From positions 1,477,148-1,541,147 of the forward strand of contig KL647291.1 in assembly GCA_000727475.1 (NCBI GenBank): a DNA stretch of 64,000 nucleotides, written 5' to 3'. The notes beneath the pieces are model-generated. The model did not search any database. It was not told the origin of the DNA and saw nothing but the letters and a program-made list of their open reading frames with translations. Source of the stretch: Sarcocystis neurona. Lineage: Eukaryota; Apicomplexa; Conoidasida; Eucoccidiorida; Sarcocystidae. The translations under genes and the position numbers were made by a program. Position 1 is the stretch's first letter. Each line of letters opens with the position of its first letter. This document shows positions 49,695 through 61,503 of this stretch, in pieces.

Positions 49695-50619
49695 TCCACA
49701 TTCATACGTACATTCGAGAAGCAATATTAGCTAGATTGTACTGTTGCGCTCCTGGATCTCCCACGCATGTGAAGACACCTGCAAGTGCGCAGCGGTGCGT
49801 ATATCATCACAACGAAGAATTCGATGACGCGTGCAAGGCGGTATAACAAGAGGAGATGGCAGAGACATAGACTGACCCAGGTCATACGAGGAAGCTGGTC
49901 GATGGTGAAGCGTGTTTTTCCGGTGTTCATATTCGGAGGCACAAAAGGCATATACGAGTGTGAATGCACTACGGTGTGCACACATGTGAGTAGCGTGAAT
50001 CTCCAGTCGAGCTGAACGGATGTCTAGGTGTAGGCATGGGCGGGCATTCGTACGTACCAGGTTGGTGTACGTATATTTCACGGAAGAAGGCCCACTGAAC
50101 ACAGTACAAATTAGGTGCAGATGTGCCTGCATACGGATGATACCGTGGAAGTTGCCGCCCGAACGTCCACAGATAAGAGACATTTGTGCATGAGATCTGT
50201 ACTTGGTGGCGCAGACGTTATTGTTGTCGTGCCTCTTACCCGTCACACAGTTGCACAGGATTGTGGATGCGAGTGAAGGCTGCAATCCGCGGAAATGCAC
50301 AGCCGCGTTCGCACAGGCGGGATATTTACAAAAGTGTGCACGTGTTTCGTATGTGTGCATAAACGCGCACCACATGCGTATCTGTTGAAGCTCTTGAAGT
50401 CGAGCAGAAACACAATGACCTTCCTTGGTCTCGCAAAAGCCACCTTCTTATCTAAGAAGAGAACAGCACGGCAGCTTCACGACAGTGGTGAAGCAGTGAC
50501 GTCAGCGTCACAGTGTTTGCGTATCTGCACACAAGCAGCGGACTCTCTTGCTCTGTTTGCAAGGAGGCAGCTTAAATATTTTTGACGCGTCCGCGGTTGA
50601 GCCGTAAAAGTGATGTCCA

Positions 50620-50695
50620 CATGCATGTATGTACGTGGGTACGTATGCATGCATGTATGTATGCATGTATATATATATGTATATACATATATGTG
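50620..50695 (+). repeat. ATGC/TA microsatellite
   Basis: CATGCATGTATGTACG repeats passing into a (TA)n run and TACATATATG. Non-coding. Confidence 0.8.
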
Positions 50696-53600
50696 TAGTT
50701 TTGATTCGTGGTGCCGCGCTCACGGCTGAAGCTAGACCGTGTCCCCCGGCGCTGCAGACTGCGAAGTAGCGAAGAATCGTCTGTCGGACTCCAGACACTA
50801 TTCGGGTTCCAGAACGGAAAAATGCAAAATGCAAGGCTTCCACTATATATATACATGTATGTCCTTGTGCCTGCGCAGACACACAGGTGAAGCATGTAGG
50901 ATTCCTCACTTTGACTGATGTTTAGCTGAATATTTTGTACGTGCGAGTATGTTTGGTTGAATATCTACACCGCCCCAACGTCATCCAGCGTTGCTTTTAG
51001 TCGCTCCAGCTCAGTCTAGCGCACCTAGGTGTGTCCACCGCAGGTATGTGTGTTCGACGCCCACAGTGGTGTACACCTATCCGTCTGCAGCGACCAACAG
51101 AATGTAAACTTGTACAACATGCGTTGATGCAATTAATGTATGTTTTCAACCCTGGTCCTCATGCGCGCACATGTGCTACGATAAATTACGGCCTCGTAAA
51201 AGCAGCAGCAGTCTGTGTTTGTCGAGAAACAAAATGTACACCGTTGGGGGTCTCCAACCTTCTTTGGTCACTTGTGTTGTGAATCAGTTTCGGGAACGTC
51301 AATAATCTATATAAATACACTCAGGCGTGAGGATGCGGCGCGCGCTCGTCCGAGTGACTACGTGCGCTATGTAGGAATTGCAATTGACGGATGAACGATG
51401 CGTTGTCTACGAACACATCGGTTGTCGTTTTGTAGTAGTACAGGCGAGTACGCAGCTGCGTGAGAAGCCTCCGTCTTGTCAACGGCAGAAACTGAACGAC
51501 ACCTGTATCTCTACCTCTCTTTGCATACATATACATACACGTATACGAAGGGTAAAGCGTGTCTCTGTCTCTCACGTCATGCATATCTTTTTTTCCTGAA
51601 TGCTGCGTATGCGCGTGTACGCATGTTGTGTATGTATGTATGTGTATGTATATATGTATATATATGTGTCCATACATCTGTAGACACAAATACATACATC
51701 CAGACACAAGGAAGTGCATACGTACGAATACATATATTCGTGTACTTGGAGCAACTTGCGTGGAGTGCAAAGTCACAGATGGTCCGGCGCTATCGCCAGG
51801 TGGTCGATATACACATATAAGCATTTGTAATTCTGTCTGTACTTGTCAATACGCAGCACTTCCCCAGTTCCCCTCTGCCTCCACTGCACGTACTTGGGAG
51901 CCTACTGCTATGTAGAACTATACGAATGGGCTTTAATACACATTCGTGTGCACTCATGCGTATGTATAAATATATTGTGTATCAGATCACCCATGAGCGT
52001 TTACAGAATAACGAAGACGACCTATACACCCCCACTGGTGACCTCAGTAACAGTTCCACACATATGGAAGTATGGATACGCACCGATGGTCTAGCTGAGT
52101 ACGCCAGCTGAGTACGCCTCGGGCATACCTTTGATGGTATGTGTGAATGCCTATGTACTTAGGCTGATAATAGGCAAGCAAAAAACGTAGTATGCTTGTG
52201 TTATAGAAAGCAAGAAAGGCCTGCAGTTCGTAACACGAATGTCACGACCTGCAAGTGACGTACGAGTTCACGTACACACACCTACCTCTCCTACAGCCTA
52301 CTCACTCTACTAGGTTGGATGTCTATGATAGTGCAACGGACACGTGGAAACATCCAAGCACCAGCGCAGCCAGGTTGAGTAGCCCTACACGAATATTCGT
52401 GCTTGGACCTGTGCACCAAAAGTGCTCACAATCGTGACACGAAGTAGCGTCCATATACGTCTTGCATGAGAATCCTCATCGCATTCGCTCAAGTGTCTAT
52501 GTATAAATACGAACCTGGTGTCACTTCATGGAAGGGACTGCCCGTGTGTTGTCAGTACAGGGTCGACTCACAAATTCACAAAACAAAGCTTATATCTTGC
52601 ATTGACACCCCCAGTTTTTCACGTACAGACAGGCGTGAACTTGCGCAATTGTTCAATCTGGGACTTAGCCGCAGATTGGAAAAACGGGACACGCCGCCTG
52701 CGCGCACCATCTGTAAAGCTGGACGCGCGTCGAAGGTTTGCGGTACTTGTGAGGTAATCGTTCCCGTAAACGATAAGCGAGGCAAGTGCTGCCTTGTACG
52801 TAGGTGTTTGTTTGGTGCTACCTCCACATCGAACTGCTTCACGCACGAAGAATTTCCCGAAGAAATTCGAAGTTCATAGGATGCAAGATGTCTCAGGCCT
52901 GCTTCCACTAGAAGTACTGTGTGTGAAGTAGTCCGTAAAGAGGAACAACGTAACGCGTACACTGAAACAAAACACTGTTTACTTTTGAATTCATGCACCG
53001 TGCATGGGTCGAAAAACAACGTAGTTGAACGATTGTTGAAACGCACGCTTTTGTGTGTGTGCACCGTGGCCTTCACTAGTTGGAACAGGGGAATTTGTCT
53101 CCCAGTCTGTTCGTCTGAAAGCTGGAAGCAATGTTCGAATAGGATGTAATTAAACGACGGTGAATACTGCCAACAATCTCGCAGTTGTCCACGGCCTTCC
53201 TCACACGTACGTCACCAAACACAGAGAAGTGTGCAAAGACACGCATTCACACGACTTGTCTTGAGGCGCATGGCGTTTTTTGACGTATGTGGATGCAGTG
53301 TAGGCGCAGAGACTCAAAAAAGGCATGGTGCTCGACGTGCAAGAAACTGTGTAGACAAAACATACCTCCCACACGTCGCAAACTTGGGCAAAACAAGAGT
53401 TACACCGTAAAAGACATGCAGTCAGTAAGGGTTGTGAAATCGGCACCGACCTCCACAACAAACGCACTTTCGCCGTTGCTTTTTGTTACAGAGGGGGAAA
53501 TGCTCTGTTTGCGGACAACACAAAGACACCATCTACGGAGGAACGCGCACGTTGCTTCATGTGAACAGAGGCAGGAACACACGCGTGGAAGCAGCAGGAG

Positions 53601-54061
53601 GACGTTCTAATTACCGTTACGGAAAAACACTTCTGCGAATACCGCTGATCTAACTTTTCCTAGTGGCAGTGGTAACTTGTGTTTTCGAACGAAACACCAA
53701 ATACAAATACTCTCCACGGACAATCACGGATGCACGCAGGCACGCACGTACAATGTTGTTTGTACGGAAAAAGCAAACACCTCCGTACCAGACATCACAA
53801 GAGGAAAGCATCGCGTACGCAGTGAATGAGGCACTTTTTTTCACCTGTTGTCATTGTGCGTATAGAGGTTCTCACAGGCATCTGCGTCTACCCCGACGTC
53901 CGCACTTAGTAGTAGAATAAAATTTCAAGTACCGAGACAGTGATGTAGTCTACAGAGGTCCCGTTCAATTAGTGTCCGTCCTTGAAGCATAGAGCGACGG
54001 ACGTAGAGCAGGGCACATGGAGCATTCTTGATAGCATCGATTCGAGCTTGTACGAGTACAC

Positions 54062-54970
54062 TCAAACTCCTGACTGCAGAAGAGAAGACTTCTCTATCTT
54101 GGGATTATTAAATCTCAAAGCAAACCAGAAAATAATATACGAAATCGGTGTTAACAAAAGAGTAAAAGCAACACTGAGGGTCCAAGCTTGGACAGGTCTT
54201 TTCTGGTAATTCATGATGGAGTACATATAACCCACTACGTTGGGCCAAGTAGTCAAGGGAACAAACGCGACGACGCAACAGAGGATGTTGTAACACACAG
54301 CCAAGAGCAAGGCAAGCCACATGTGTTGTAGTCGGTAAGGAATGCGGCTGATCAGGGCCACGAAGAACACCGGAATGATGCAGATGTGTTCAACGGACGT
54401 AAGCCAAGTTCTCACTTTTGCAGTCGGATATATTGCCGTCCAGTAGACAACGCAAGTAATGAGTGAGGACCCCAAAACAATAAAAAAGACGCACTCCACC
54501 ACCCGCAACAACAGAGGCAGAGTTTTATCCCCAGCACCCCGAACAAACTGTGTTGTGGGCCGAGGCGCTTGGAGCAGCGCGAATGTGCTGCATAGACTTA
54601 GAAGCCAAAAGTTAGCAGTCACCAAGATGTTTGTCCATGTCGTGAAATAATATAGGATATACCATCCTTCTGCAAATATGCATATCATTACGTACAACTG
54701 GGCGATCGCAAATAACCATCGTATGCCGCACAAGACAAGGGCAGGAATCCATCTCACAGAAGAACCAGCAAACATACTCCTCCAAGACACGCCACCTTGC
54801 GCGAAGTCGCACGGGTGGCGTCCTAGTTGTCTTAACTCCTGCAAAAACTGCTCTTTGAGAGGTTGGGCTGGTGTCTCCCGAGCCCGAAAACAAAGCCAGC
54901 CGGGTTCCGCAATCTCGTCAAAAGATGGTCGCCACAAGGAGAGACAGAAAGACGACAGCTTTGCATTCAT
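54062..54970 (-). CDS. Six-helix membrane protein, AIG1/ADTRP/rolling-stone-like (copy B)
   Basis: Single-exon 302-aa protein from the ATG at 54970-54968 (an in-frame ATG at 55006 is the alternative). It is colinear with copy A (25964-26860) over its whole length, sharing WRPSFDE, LCFRAR, PCDFA/T, TTWTN, TCVVYW, ISRIPYRLQ, AFVPLTTW and ALRFNNP/FLRFNNP. Helices lie at about 72-98, 104-132, 153-181, 195-213, 217-240 and 262-286. Candidate catalytic residues known from the AIG1/ADTRP family are present: Thr110/111 in FTTWT and His195 in VEHICIIP. It carries a slightly longer polar C-terminus (KIEKSSLLQ) than copy A. Function inferred as an endomembrane lipid-ester hydrolase or related protein. 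The lack of introns contrasts with all other genes here. Confidence 0.87.
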   Translation of the reverse strand: MNAKLSSFCLSLWRPSFDEIAEPGWLCFRARETPAQPLKEQFLQELRQLGRHPCDFAQGGVSWRSMFAGSSVRWIPALVLCGIRWLFAIAQLYVMICIFAEGWYILYYFTTWTNILVTANFWLLSLCSTFALLQAPRPTTQFVRGAGDKTLPLLLRVVECVFFIVLGSSLITCVVYWTAIYPTAKVRTWLTSVEHICIIPVFFVALISRIPYRLQHMWLALLLAVCYNILCCVVAFVPLTTWPNVVGYMYSIMNYQKRPVQAWTLSVAFTLLLTPISYIIFWFALRFNNPKIEKSSLLQSGV

Positions 54971-57900
54971 CGTGCGCGAACGCCACAAACAATGGGCTCG
55001 CGTCAAAAGAAAATCACCTGTACAAGACAGGCAACTATAGCAGAGTCCAGCAGGGACGAAGGCGTAACCCTTCCGTTAAAGTGGTGTATCTGTGCAAAGC
55101 ACAAATTACGTGCACATACGTCTGCGCACATCAGTATCTGTGCGTGTATACGGATGTAAAGCTTTATGTAAAGACGCGACAATGAACGGTGCAACTTGGA
55201 AGTATTTGTGCACGAACGGACTTCGACTTGTGGACACGCGAGTACAACCGTTCAACACATTATACTGAGAAGAAGAGTGGAGGAACAAGTGTGCTGAAAG
55301 GTTGTATGGAAGCTTGCAGTAAATCGCACATCAAAAACTTTCATGTGAGATCTATTGTCAACGAACAAAAAACGTTTTCGAAAACAAGAACAAGTTTTAA
55401 ACAAGAGGTATTACGAGGAACCGTGGTGTCAACTGACAAATCACACGTGCAACACGTGATGGACTGAATACAACGCGATACGTTGCCAGCTGCTAAGATC
55501 GTTACATTTCAGTATTAGACAGCTCACGAACGTGCTTGTAAAACGGAGACCTTTAGTCCTGCTCACGGGAACCACAACTGACATCCTCTAGTTCACACCC
55601 GCATATGAACGCATGACCGTAGACACAGAGGCCCACACGTGTCTACACGTACTTGCGCACACCGCTGTGGACTGAACTAGATAAAGACAGAAACAACTGC
55701 AGACAAGTCCACTTCATGCTCTGTTTGTCTAACGCCTATGCGTCTCCACGAGCTTCGCCAAGCCAGTGATCAAAAAAGAGAAAACAAGGCGTGCACAGAG
55801 TTCCTTGTGTACGTGTCCAATCGAAAGGAGTTTCTAACAATTCAGAAGAGGCAGAGTTCGAAAAAAGGACTGGAACAAGTTTGAATAAAGGAAACTCAAC
55901 GTTCTCATGAAGCTCACGTCACGACAGAGCGAATAGCGCGGTTTAAGTAAGTTTCTGTAAGCACGTACTGCAAAATTGTGGATGCATTCACGCATGGTGA
56001 ACATATGCACTATTCCGGATATTCTATCGGGGTTGTTCAGAGCAAAGCGAAATTTGATGGTGCACTGCACTAGAGTAGCACACACAGTACTACGCATGTG
56101 ACCCTACTGGCGGACTAACGTTGTGGCACTCAAGTGCTGACTAAATCTGTTCTCAAAGATCAAAAGAGACAGATGCCTCGCGTGGGGGCGTTGTATGAAA
56201 AGATGTGCAAAACCGCACAGTGGTTTTATGCCCCCTAATCCGCACAGAGCTGCCAAATGGTGCTTGCAGTGCAGCCCTGGACAACGCATGTTCTAGTGAG
56301 CCAGCTGGGGCACTATATAACAGCAGGCTCAGAGCACGCTACACACGAGAAGAATTTTGTCTCGGTGTCTACGTTGGTTAGAGCAAACATGCAGTGCATG
56401 CATGCAGATTTTGATGAGAATGGGGACGGTGCCGGTCTGCATGCGAATACATCCAAGGTAAAGACATGGAAGACGTATACTTCTTCAGTATACTGCTCGA
56501 AGTTCTTACTCTATACAATATCAACAGCGCTGATTTTGAAGGACGGTCATTTCGCTGTAAAAGCACTCTACTCGCTCGTAGACGAATTCCCCACGCATGC
56601 AGTAACTTCCCTGCGCCCCTCTGGTACGTGTACAACGAGACGACGCCACGCTCTCGATTGGTGTAGTGCATGTGGACGCAGTCGATACAGATGAATAGAA
56701 GAAATGGGTTTTGTCGCTGTACAACAAATTTCGTCCGTGTGAAATTGTTCTGAATACACTTTTGTGCCGGAAAACTTGAACTAGTGTGGGGGGGAAGAGG
56801 CGTGAACACTACACTCCCATGCGTCGCTATTGCGTGCGTTCCGCAAGGGCCGAATGGCGGCTGAGCGACGTCACGCCCTCGTCTCAATTCTACTTGGGAC
56901 GACAGGTGGACGCGCAAATGGACGGGAAGTGGTACGAGTCACTGTGACCACTTTTCACAGTCTCCTGTACGCAGGGCGAGCCACGGTTTGCCATCCGAGG
57001 GATCTCCTTTATTTCTACACACGTGTTATCTTAGATCCGTCATGTGTGACCTCGGAACATTTCTCTGCACTAGATTGCGATACTGAAGGCTCACGTCATT
57101 CCGGCAGCGTCTCTCAAACCTGCTACAACAGTGTCCCACAAAAGCACAAGATTGCGAGGTGTGTTCGAATTTGCAGGAAACAACAGCACCGAAGAACTAC
57201 AATTACACTACCTGACTACGCAGGCGGAGTTGCGCAGACACTGCATTACAAGTGTCGCTTTTGACGCTCGCGTGATATACGCGTATCTGTTTTTCTAAAA
57301 ATTCACTTTGTTGTTTGTGGCGTTGTCTTCGACGTGTATGTTTCTAACGAAAGCGTGCGCATGTGTATCTACAGCACTGCGGCACCTAAATAATTTCAGT
57401 TTATGGCTAGGTGCACGTAGTATTCTGCAGAACGAAGCAATTTTGTGTACAAATATGCGTATGTGCAGGATATACCACACTGGTATACACACGTATAAAA
57501 TTACGTTTACCTATGTTGTTGCAACATGGCATAATTTTTAAAACTATGCGACATGCGTAGACGTGCATAGATACGTATGCGTGTGCGGGGACGTAGACGT
57601 AGAAGCTAATAGCAACTCGTCTCTGCGTCTACCTATTTTACATACGGTGCCCATCGTGTCCGAACAAAAAGAAATAACCTGCGCGAGCGACAGCAGACTT
57701 CATCGCCTTGCTCTTCTCGAAGATCTGTGTTTTTTACCACCTCGGTGGAGACTACTGTCGCAGTCGCTACTCCAGAACCTTGATAGCGTGTGAGCATCTC
57801 GGGCCGGTGGAGACGGTGTGGTGTGCCAACGTGCTTGACGCAGAATTTTAAGGCAGTGGCGCGCCGAGAAATGGTTATCGCCACAAAGACAATCACACAT

Positions 57901-58500
57901 GCTTATGCCTTGAACTGAATAGTGCTATTGTTGCACGTGCTCTCACGTGAGTAGAGATTGACAAGTTTTCTCAGTCCACCGCTTCCGGTGGCACAATCAC
58001 GGTTGCTTGCAAATTACCCCATCCAGCACTTCCTCGGAGATCATAGGTCTACAGATACCTTCTGTTAAATAGAGAATTACGCAAGTGTACATCCTGGATC
58101 GCCTACGCTACTCTTTCTCATTTTGTAACTGCCCTGCACTTTCCGTTAGAGTCAAACCTTTTATTCAATACGAACCCTCTGCGGTTGACCGGGGAAATAT
58201 ACGCCGAGAGGCTGCATGGCTGAGACACAGCACGTGACATTTGCTTTATTGCGGTGTGCTTTGATTTGTACCAGGCTAGCAATAAAACACTAAGCAGTAG
58301 GGGCCACGGACGCCATGTCGTCAGGTTACACAAACAGTTCGAAGTTTTTTCAAAATTACACACCTTCTTCACGGCAATGCAGTTCAACTTCATCCAGTGT
58401 AACGAAGACCTTGAAGCGCTGCTGATGTCCAGTTCTGTGTAGCCTCATTTTCGACAGAACCTTGAGCAGCACATGCACGTAATTGAATCCCGTCCAGCCC
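54971..58500. other. Stretch without a supported gene
   Basis: Upstream of copy B, so it holds that gene's promoter on the - strand. Several + strand frames look mildly exon-like: 56400-56458 before a GTAAAG donor, 56830-57264, and 57675-57793 with a Leu-rich end. None shows a domain. They could be 5' exons of the gene ending at 61503. Confidence 0.4.
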
Positions 58501-58513
58501 TATGTACGTAGTG

Positions 58514-58690
58514 GAGCGCTGCTGGTTTGGGCCGCTGTACGCCTACTGTCGATTGACGCTGGAGCGGCTGTTGGAAGGAAAATCACACAGAAGGTCCCCG
58601 AAATCCACGACATACATGGACGCTCTTGTCTGCTGCATTTGTCCCTGTGGACTCGCTCTCCGACTGAATGGTGATGTGCACCTGAACTGA
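58514..58690 (+). other. Exon-like frame with a PLAC8-like cysteine motif
   Basis: Reads ERCWFGPLYAYCRLTLERLL, then MDALVCCICPCGLALRLN. The D-x3-CC-x-CPC-x-L pattern resembles the C-terminal end of PLAC8 (Cys-rich) domains. The N-terminal Cys-rich half was not found upstream, so the match may be accidental. Confidence 0.2.
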
Positions 58691-59024
58691 GACGTTTGCA
58701 TTTCGTACTATTCTGGTGAATCAGTCCGTGTTGTCGCCCACAGCCCAACCAAAAAAGACATCAGGAGGCAAGAAGATTGTGACTGGAAGCTACAAATGCA
58801 TCAGCACAATCGAAACTAAACGCTGTGATGTAGAGACGCAGCACCACACGGGCACGCCAGTAGCTGTGCATCGAGAATATCCGGCCGCACGAGCGCCGCG
58901 CTGCCCGTCAACCCCAGTCCGATATATAAAATTGAAAGCTGCCTTGCAGCGAATGGGGCGACTGCAGCTGCCAAATCTTATACATTATTCAGCGTCGTGC
59001 TGAGTGGCTGGTTCCTTGTTGTCC

Positions 59025-59179
59025 GCAGCAGCGAAGAGGCGTACACTCTGACGCACAGGGCGCAGGTAAAGGCAATGCACGCTCAACAACGGCACAGACT
59101 TATTCAAGTGCTGCACTCTGTTGCAGTTTCTCTTGTAGCGGTTTGCTTCCTCCTTCCTCTGAGCCACAACCGCTGTTAA
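59025..59179 (+). other. Exon-like frame ending in a hydrophobic helix
   Basis: Follows a TTGTCCGCAG acceptor. It reads SSEEAYTLTHRAQVKAMHAQ and a hydrophobic stretch SVAVSLVAVCFLLPL just before the TAA, the layout of a tail anchor. A GTAAAG donor after RAQ could instead end the exon at about 59066. Confidence 0.3.
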
Positions 59180-60034
59180 CAAGATTTTGCGGCTTGTTCT
59201 GGCGACTTTCTGTTTGGTCGCTCAAGTGCTACTGTGCCCAGTCGTGAGCTGTTGCAGAAGGATGAGAAGTCCTACGTGATTGTAGAACAAGTTCTTCACG
59301 AAGTAGTGCACATTTGTGCCTATTCCAAGACCTCTGTATATGTCCTCTGGGAGGATGTGTGATGTAATTATGCATTACAGATTGAGGGTAGATGCGTCAC
59401 GTAGGTTCACCAGGACGGGTTTGCACAAGAGCGTTACCACCAGGGCGGGCGTTAAAGAAAGCCTTCACAACATCAGCAACAAGTAGCGACCTCCACAACA
59501 GTAAAGACTTGGTCACCAAGAAGGGACGTAACGCGCCGTACTGGAAAGGGGCTCTGAAGACGGCTGCTACCTTACAGGTATTCAAGTTCTGCAGTGGCAG
59601 GAAGAGCGCTGCGCAGCTCAAAAAGGCGAAAACACGTCACAGAGCTTCGTAAGCAGGTATACCACGCTCCTGCAAGGTCTGCCTCATTTTTGTTGTCTAG
59701 TGTACTGGTTGGCTTTAGACAGTAGTACGACGGTGTCACAGAGCATACGCAGACAATTGTGGAGACGGTACAGCGCCCACAGGCCAAGAGTGTCGTTCAA
59801 GGCCGAATGCAGCTGCAGAAATTATCGCTTGGGTAAAATTCATAATGCGTGGTACGCAGTGGCAAGTGAGAACAACTGTGGCCGCGCATCTACAGGCGAC
59901 GCTGGCAGTGCTACGGTGTTGTTTCTGCAGGGACACTCACACTTGCCACCTCCACAGTAAAGAAGAGTCCGGTCTCGTCTGCTACATGAGGAAGAATATG
60001 GGAGTGTGCTTGTAAAGAAGCACGTTAATATTGT

Positions 60035-61503
60035 ATGTATTCGCGTGTAACTTCCAAATGTAAGTACCGGTCCATAGTTGACGACCCAGGTCGTTTAATT
60101 TGGCCCTCTTGTGTAACAATCCAGCAGAACAGCTACCGGGGGTCCTTCTGCTGTCGAAGTTCGTCTTCCGCTGCTGTTGCTGCTGCTGTTCTGATGCCGC
60201 TTAACGCTGCCGCAACTGGTGCTGCTGTTGGCAACCTTCATATCTCTCAACGGCTTAACAGAAATTTTTGGCGGACCAATACACGTGAAGCCGTGCGCAG
60301 CCAACGAAGGGTGTCGAGATTGCCGCTTCGGTATGCTGATGTACTGGTGGGACCGCCACGCAGTCAATTGGCTGCTTCAAAATTAACGGCCACTGTGTAC
60401 CGTATACTGCTGCTGTAAGTAGTCGGGGCTCTTGCCGTGTTCCTGGGGCAGCCGTGCTTGCAGTACCAGCAGCGGCTGTGCTCGCTACACTAAACGAGGT
60501 GCGCCTGGGAGTTCAGTGGGTGCTACTGGTTGCACCGGAATACAAGGTTAGGGGAAATTATCGCCTCCAGGCATGACTTCCTCCTGCAGCGTGCAGTGGG
60601 TGCTACTGGATGCACCGGAATACAAGGTTTGGGGAAATTGTCGTCTCCACGCATGGACTTCCTACTGCAGCTTCAGCAGCGCCAGCAGGATCTCCACAGG
60701 ATAAGGTTGGGTGGGCTGTGCACGCAGTGAGCAGCCACCGACACGGAACAGAATATGCCACGCGGTTACACAGGCAGGGCAGGTCTGGTAAAAATAAAGT
60801 ATGAGAGAGATGTTCTACTAGATACGCAAAACGGAAAATAACAGCCGCACGTCTTCCAAAGCCTAGTCCCACGGAAGGGGACAGCAGCTTTCACCTGCAA
60901 CAGGGTTACCCCTGTTGCGCCGCCGCAGCTGCAGCAGCGATCACGGAGGCCGTCGTCCCCCGACAGCGGCAGCAGCAGCACTTATCGTATCAAGGGCACC
61001 AACATTTCTCACAGCAGTACGAGCACCACCGAGAACAGGATGGGCAGCAGCGACCACGCCAGTAACACCTGCTGCAACTGGCACTGCGGCCAGCGGCCAC
61101 GACTGACAAGCGACAGAAAGAAATGCAATAGCAGCTGCAGCAAATGTGTAGGAGCAGGACAACAACGCTACGCGAAGCGCAGTTACTCTCTGCAGTGTTC
61201 TCGAACTCGTTCGCAAACGACACAGAAGCCCAGCTTCTGGAAGTTGTCAATAGTAGCACAGAGTCTCTGTCAAAGCGTGTGTACACCTGGATCGCTGCGG
61301 AGAACTTCGTTTTTCCTCTAGGTGTCACTCTGACTCGTTGCGCGGACATTAAAAAGTTCGACAGTATCTACGCTTGTATACATGGCGTTCAAGAGTGTTA
61401 CGAACAAAAGACGCAGGAGTGTGCCCGAAATATCTCACTCCGTTTTAAGTCGTGCGCGAATCCATGCGTGCACCGGCAACCGCGGGCGAGCCTGGTGGAA
61501 TAG
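60035..61503 (+). CDS. 3' part of an unrecognised gene with Ala and Gln runs
   Basis: Several protein-like + strand frames lie in series. 60140-60418 has an Ala run, then GNLHISQRLNRNFWRTN and RRVSRLPLRYADVLVGPP. 60337-60575 has AVPAAAVLATLNEVRLG. 60903-61063 has an Ala run followed by Gln/His-rich sequence (PRQRQQQHLSYQGHQHF). 61157-61503 reads TTLREAQLLSAVFSNSF, YTWIAAENFVFPLG and VQECYEQKTQECARN to a TAG. A CA|GTAACA donor at 61063-61064 and an AGCAG acceptor at 61156 join the last two in phase. Ala-then-Gln runs are typical of eimeriid coding DNA. The last exon is the most convincing part (confidence near 0.55). No family recognised. The 5' end may lie several kb upstream. Confidence 0.4.
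60514..60673 (+). repeat. 80-bp tandem duplication
   Basis: Copies 60514-60593 and 60594-60673, both starting CAGTGGGTGCTACTGG and containing GCACCGGAATACAAGGTT. About ten mismatches. The unit is not a multiple of three, so any reading frame shifts between copies. Confidence 0.92.

Larger units (their letters stand above)
48109..54061. other. Long stretch without a supported gene
   Basis: Contains microsatellites (50620-50695, 51620-51700), a 39-bp tandem repeat (49617-49694) and many GTAC/TGTACA words. The longest open frame (214 codons, - strand, 49731-50375) is Cys/His/Thr-rich with no domain and no splice support. A + frame at 50414-50585 (from MTFLGLAKATFLSKK) is mildly protein-like but isolated. 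Confidence 0.5.

Noticed and set aside
49731..50375. 214-codon minus-strand open frame
   Set aside because: Length is within what chance allows in 64 kb. Composition (Cys/His/Thr) looks non-coding and there is no domain or splice partner.
56400..56458. EF-hand-like DFDENGDGAG peptide
   Set aside because: The loop lacks the position-8 hydrophobic residue and the position-12 Glu, and no flanking helices are seen.
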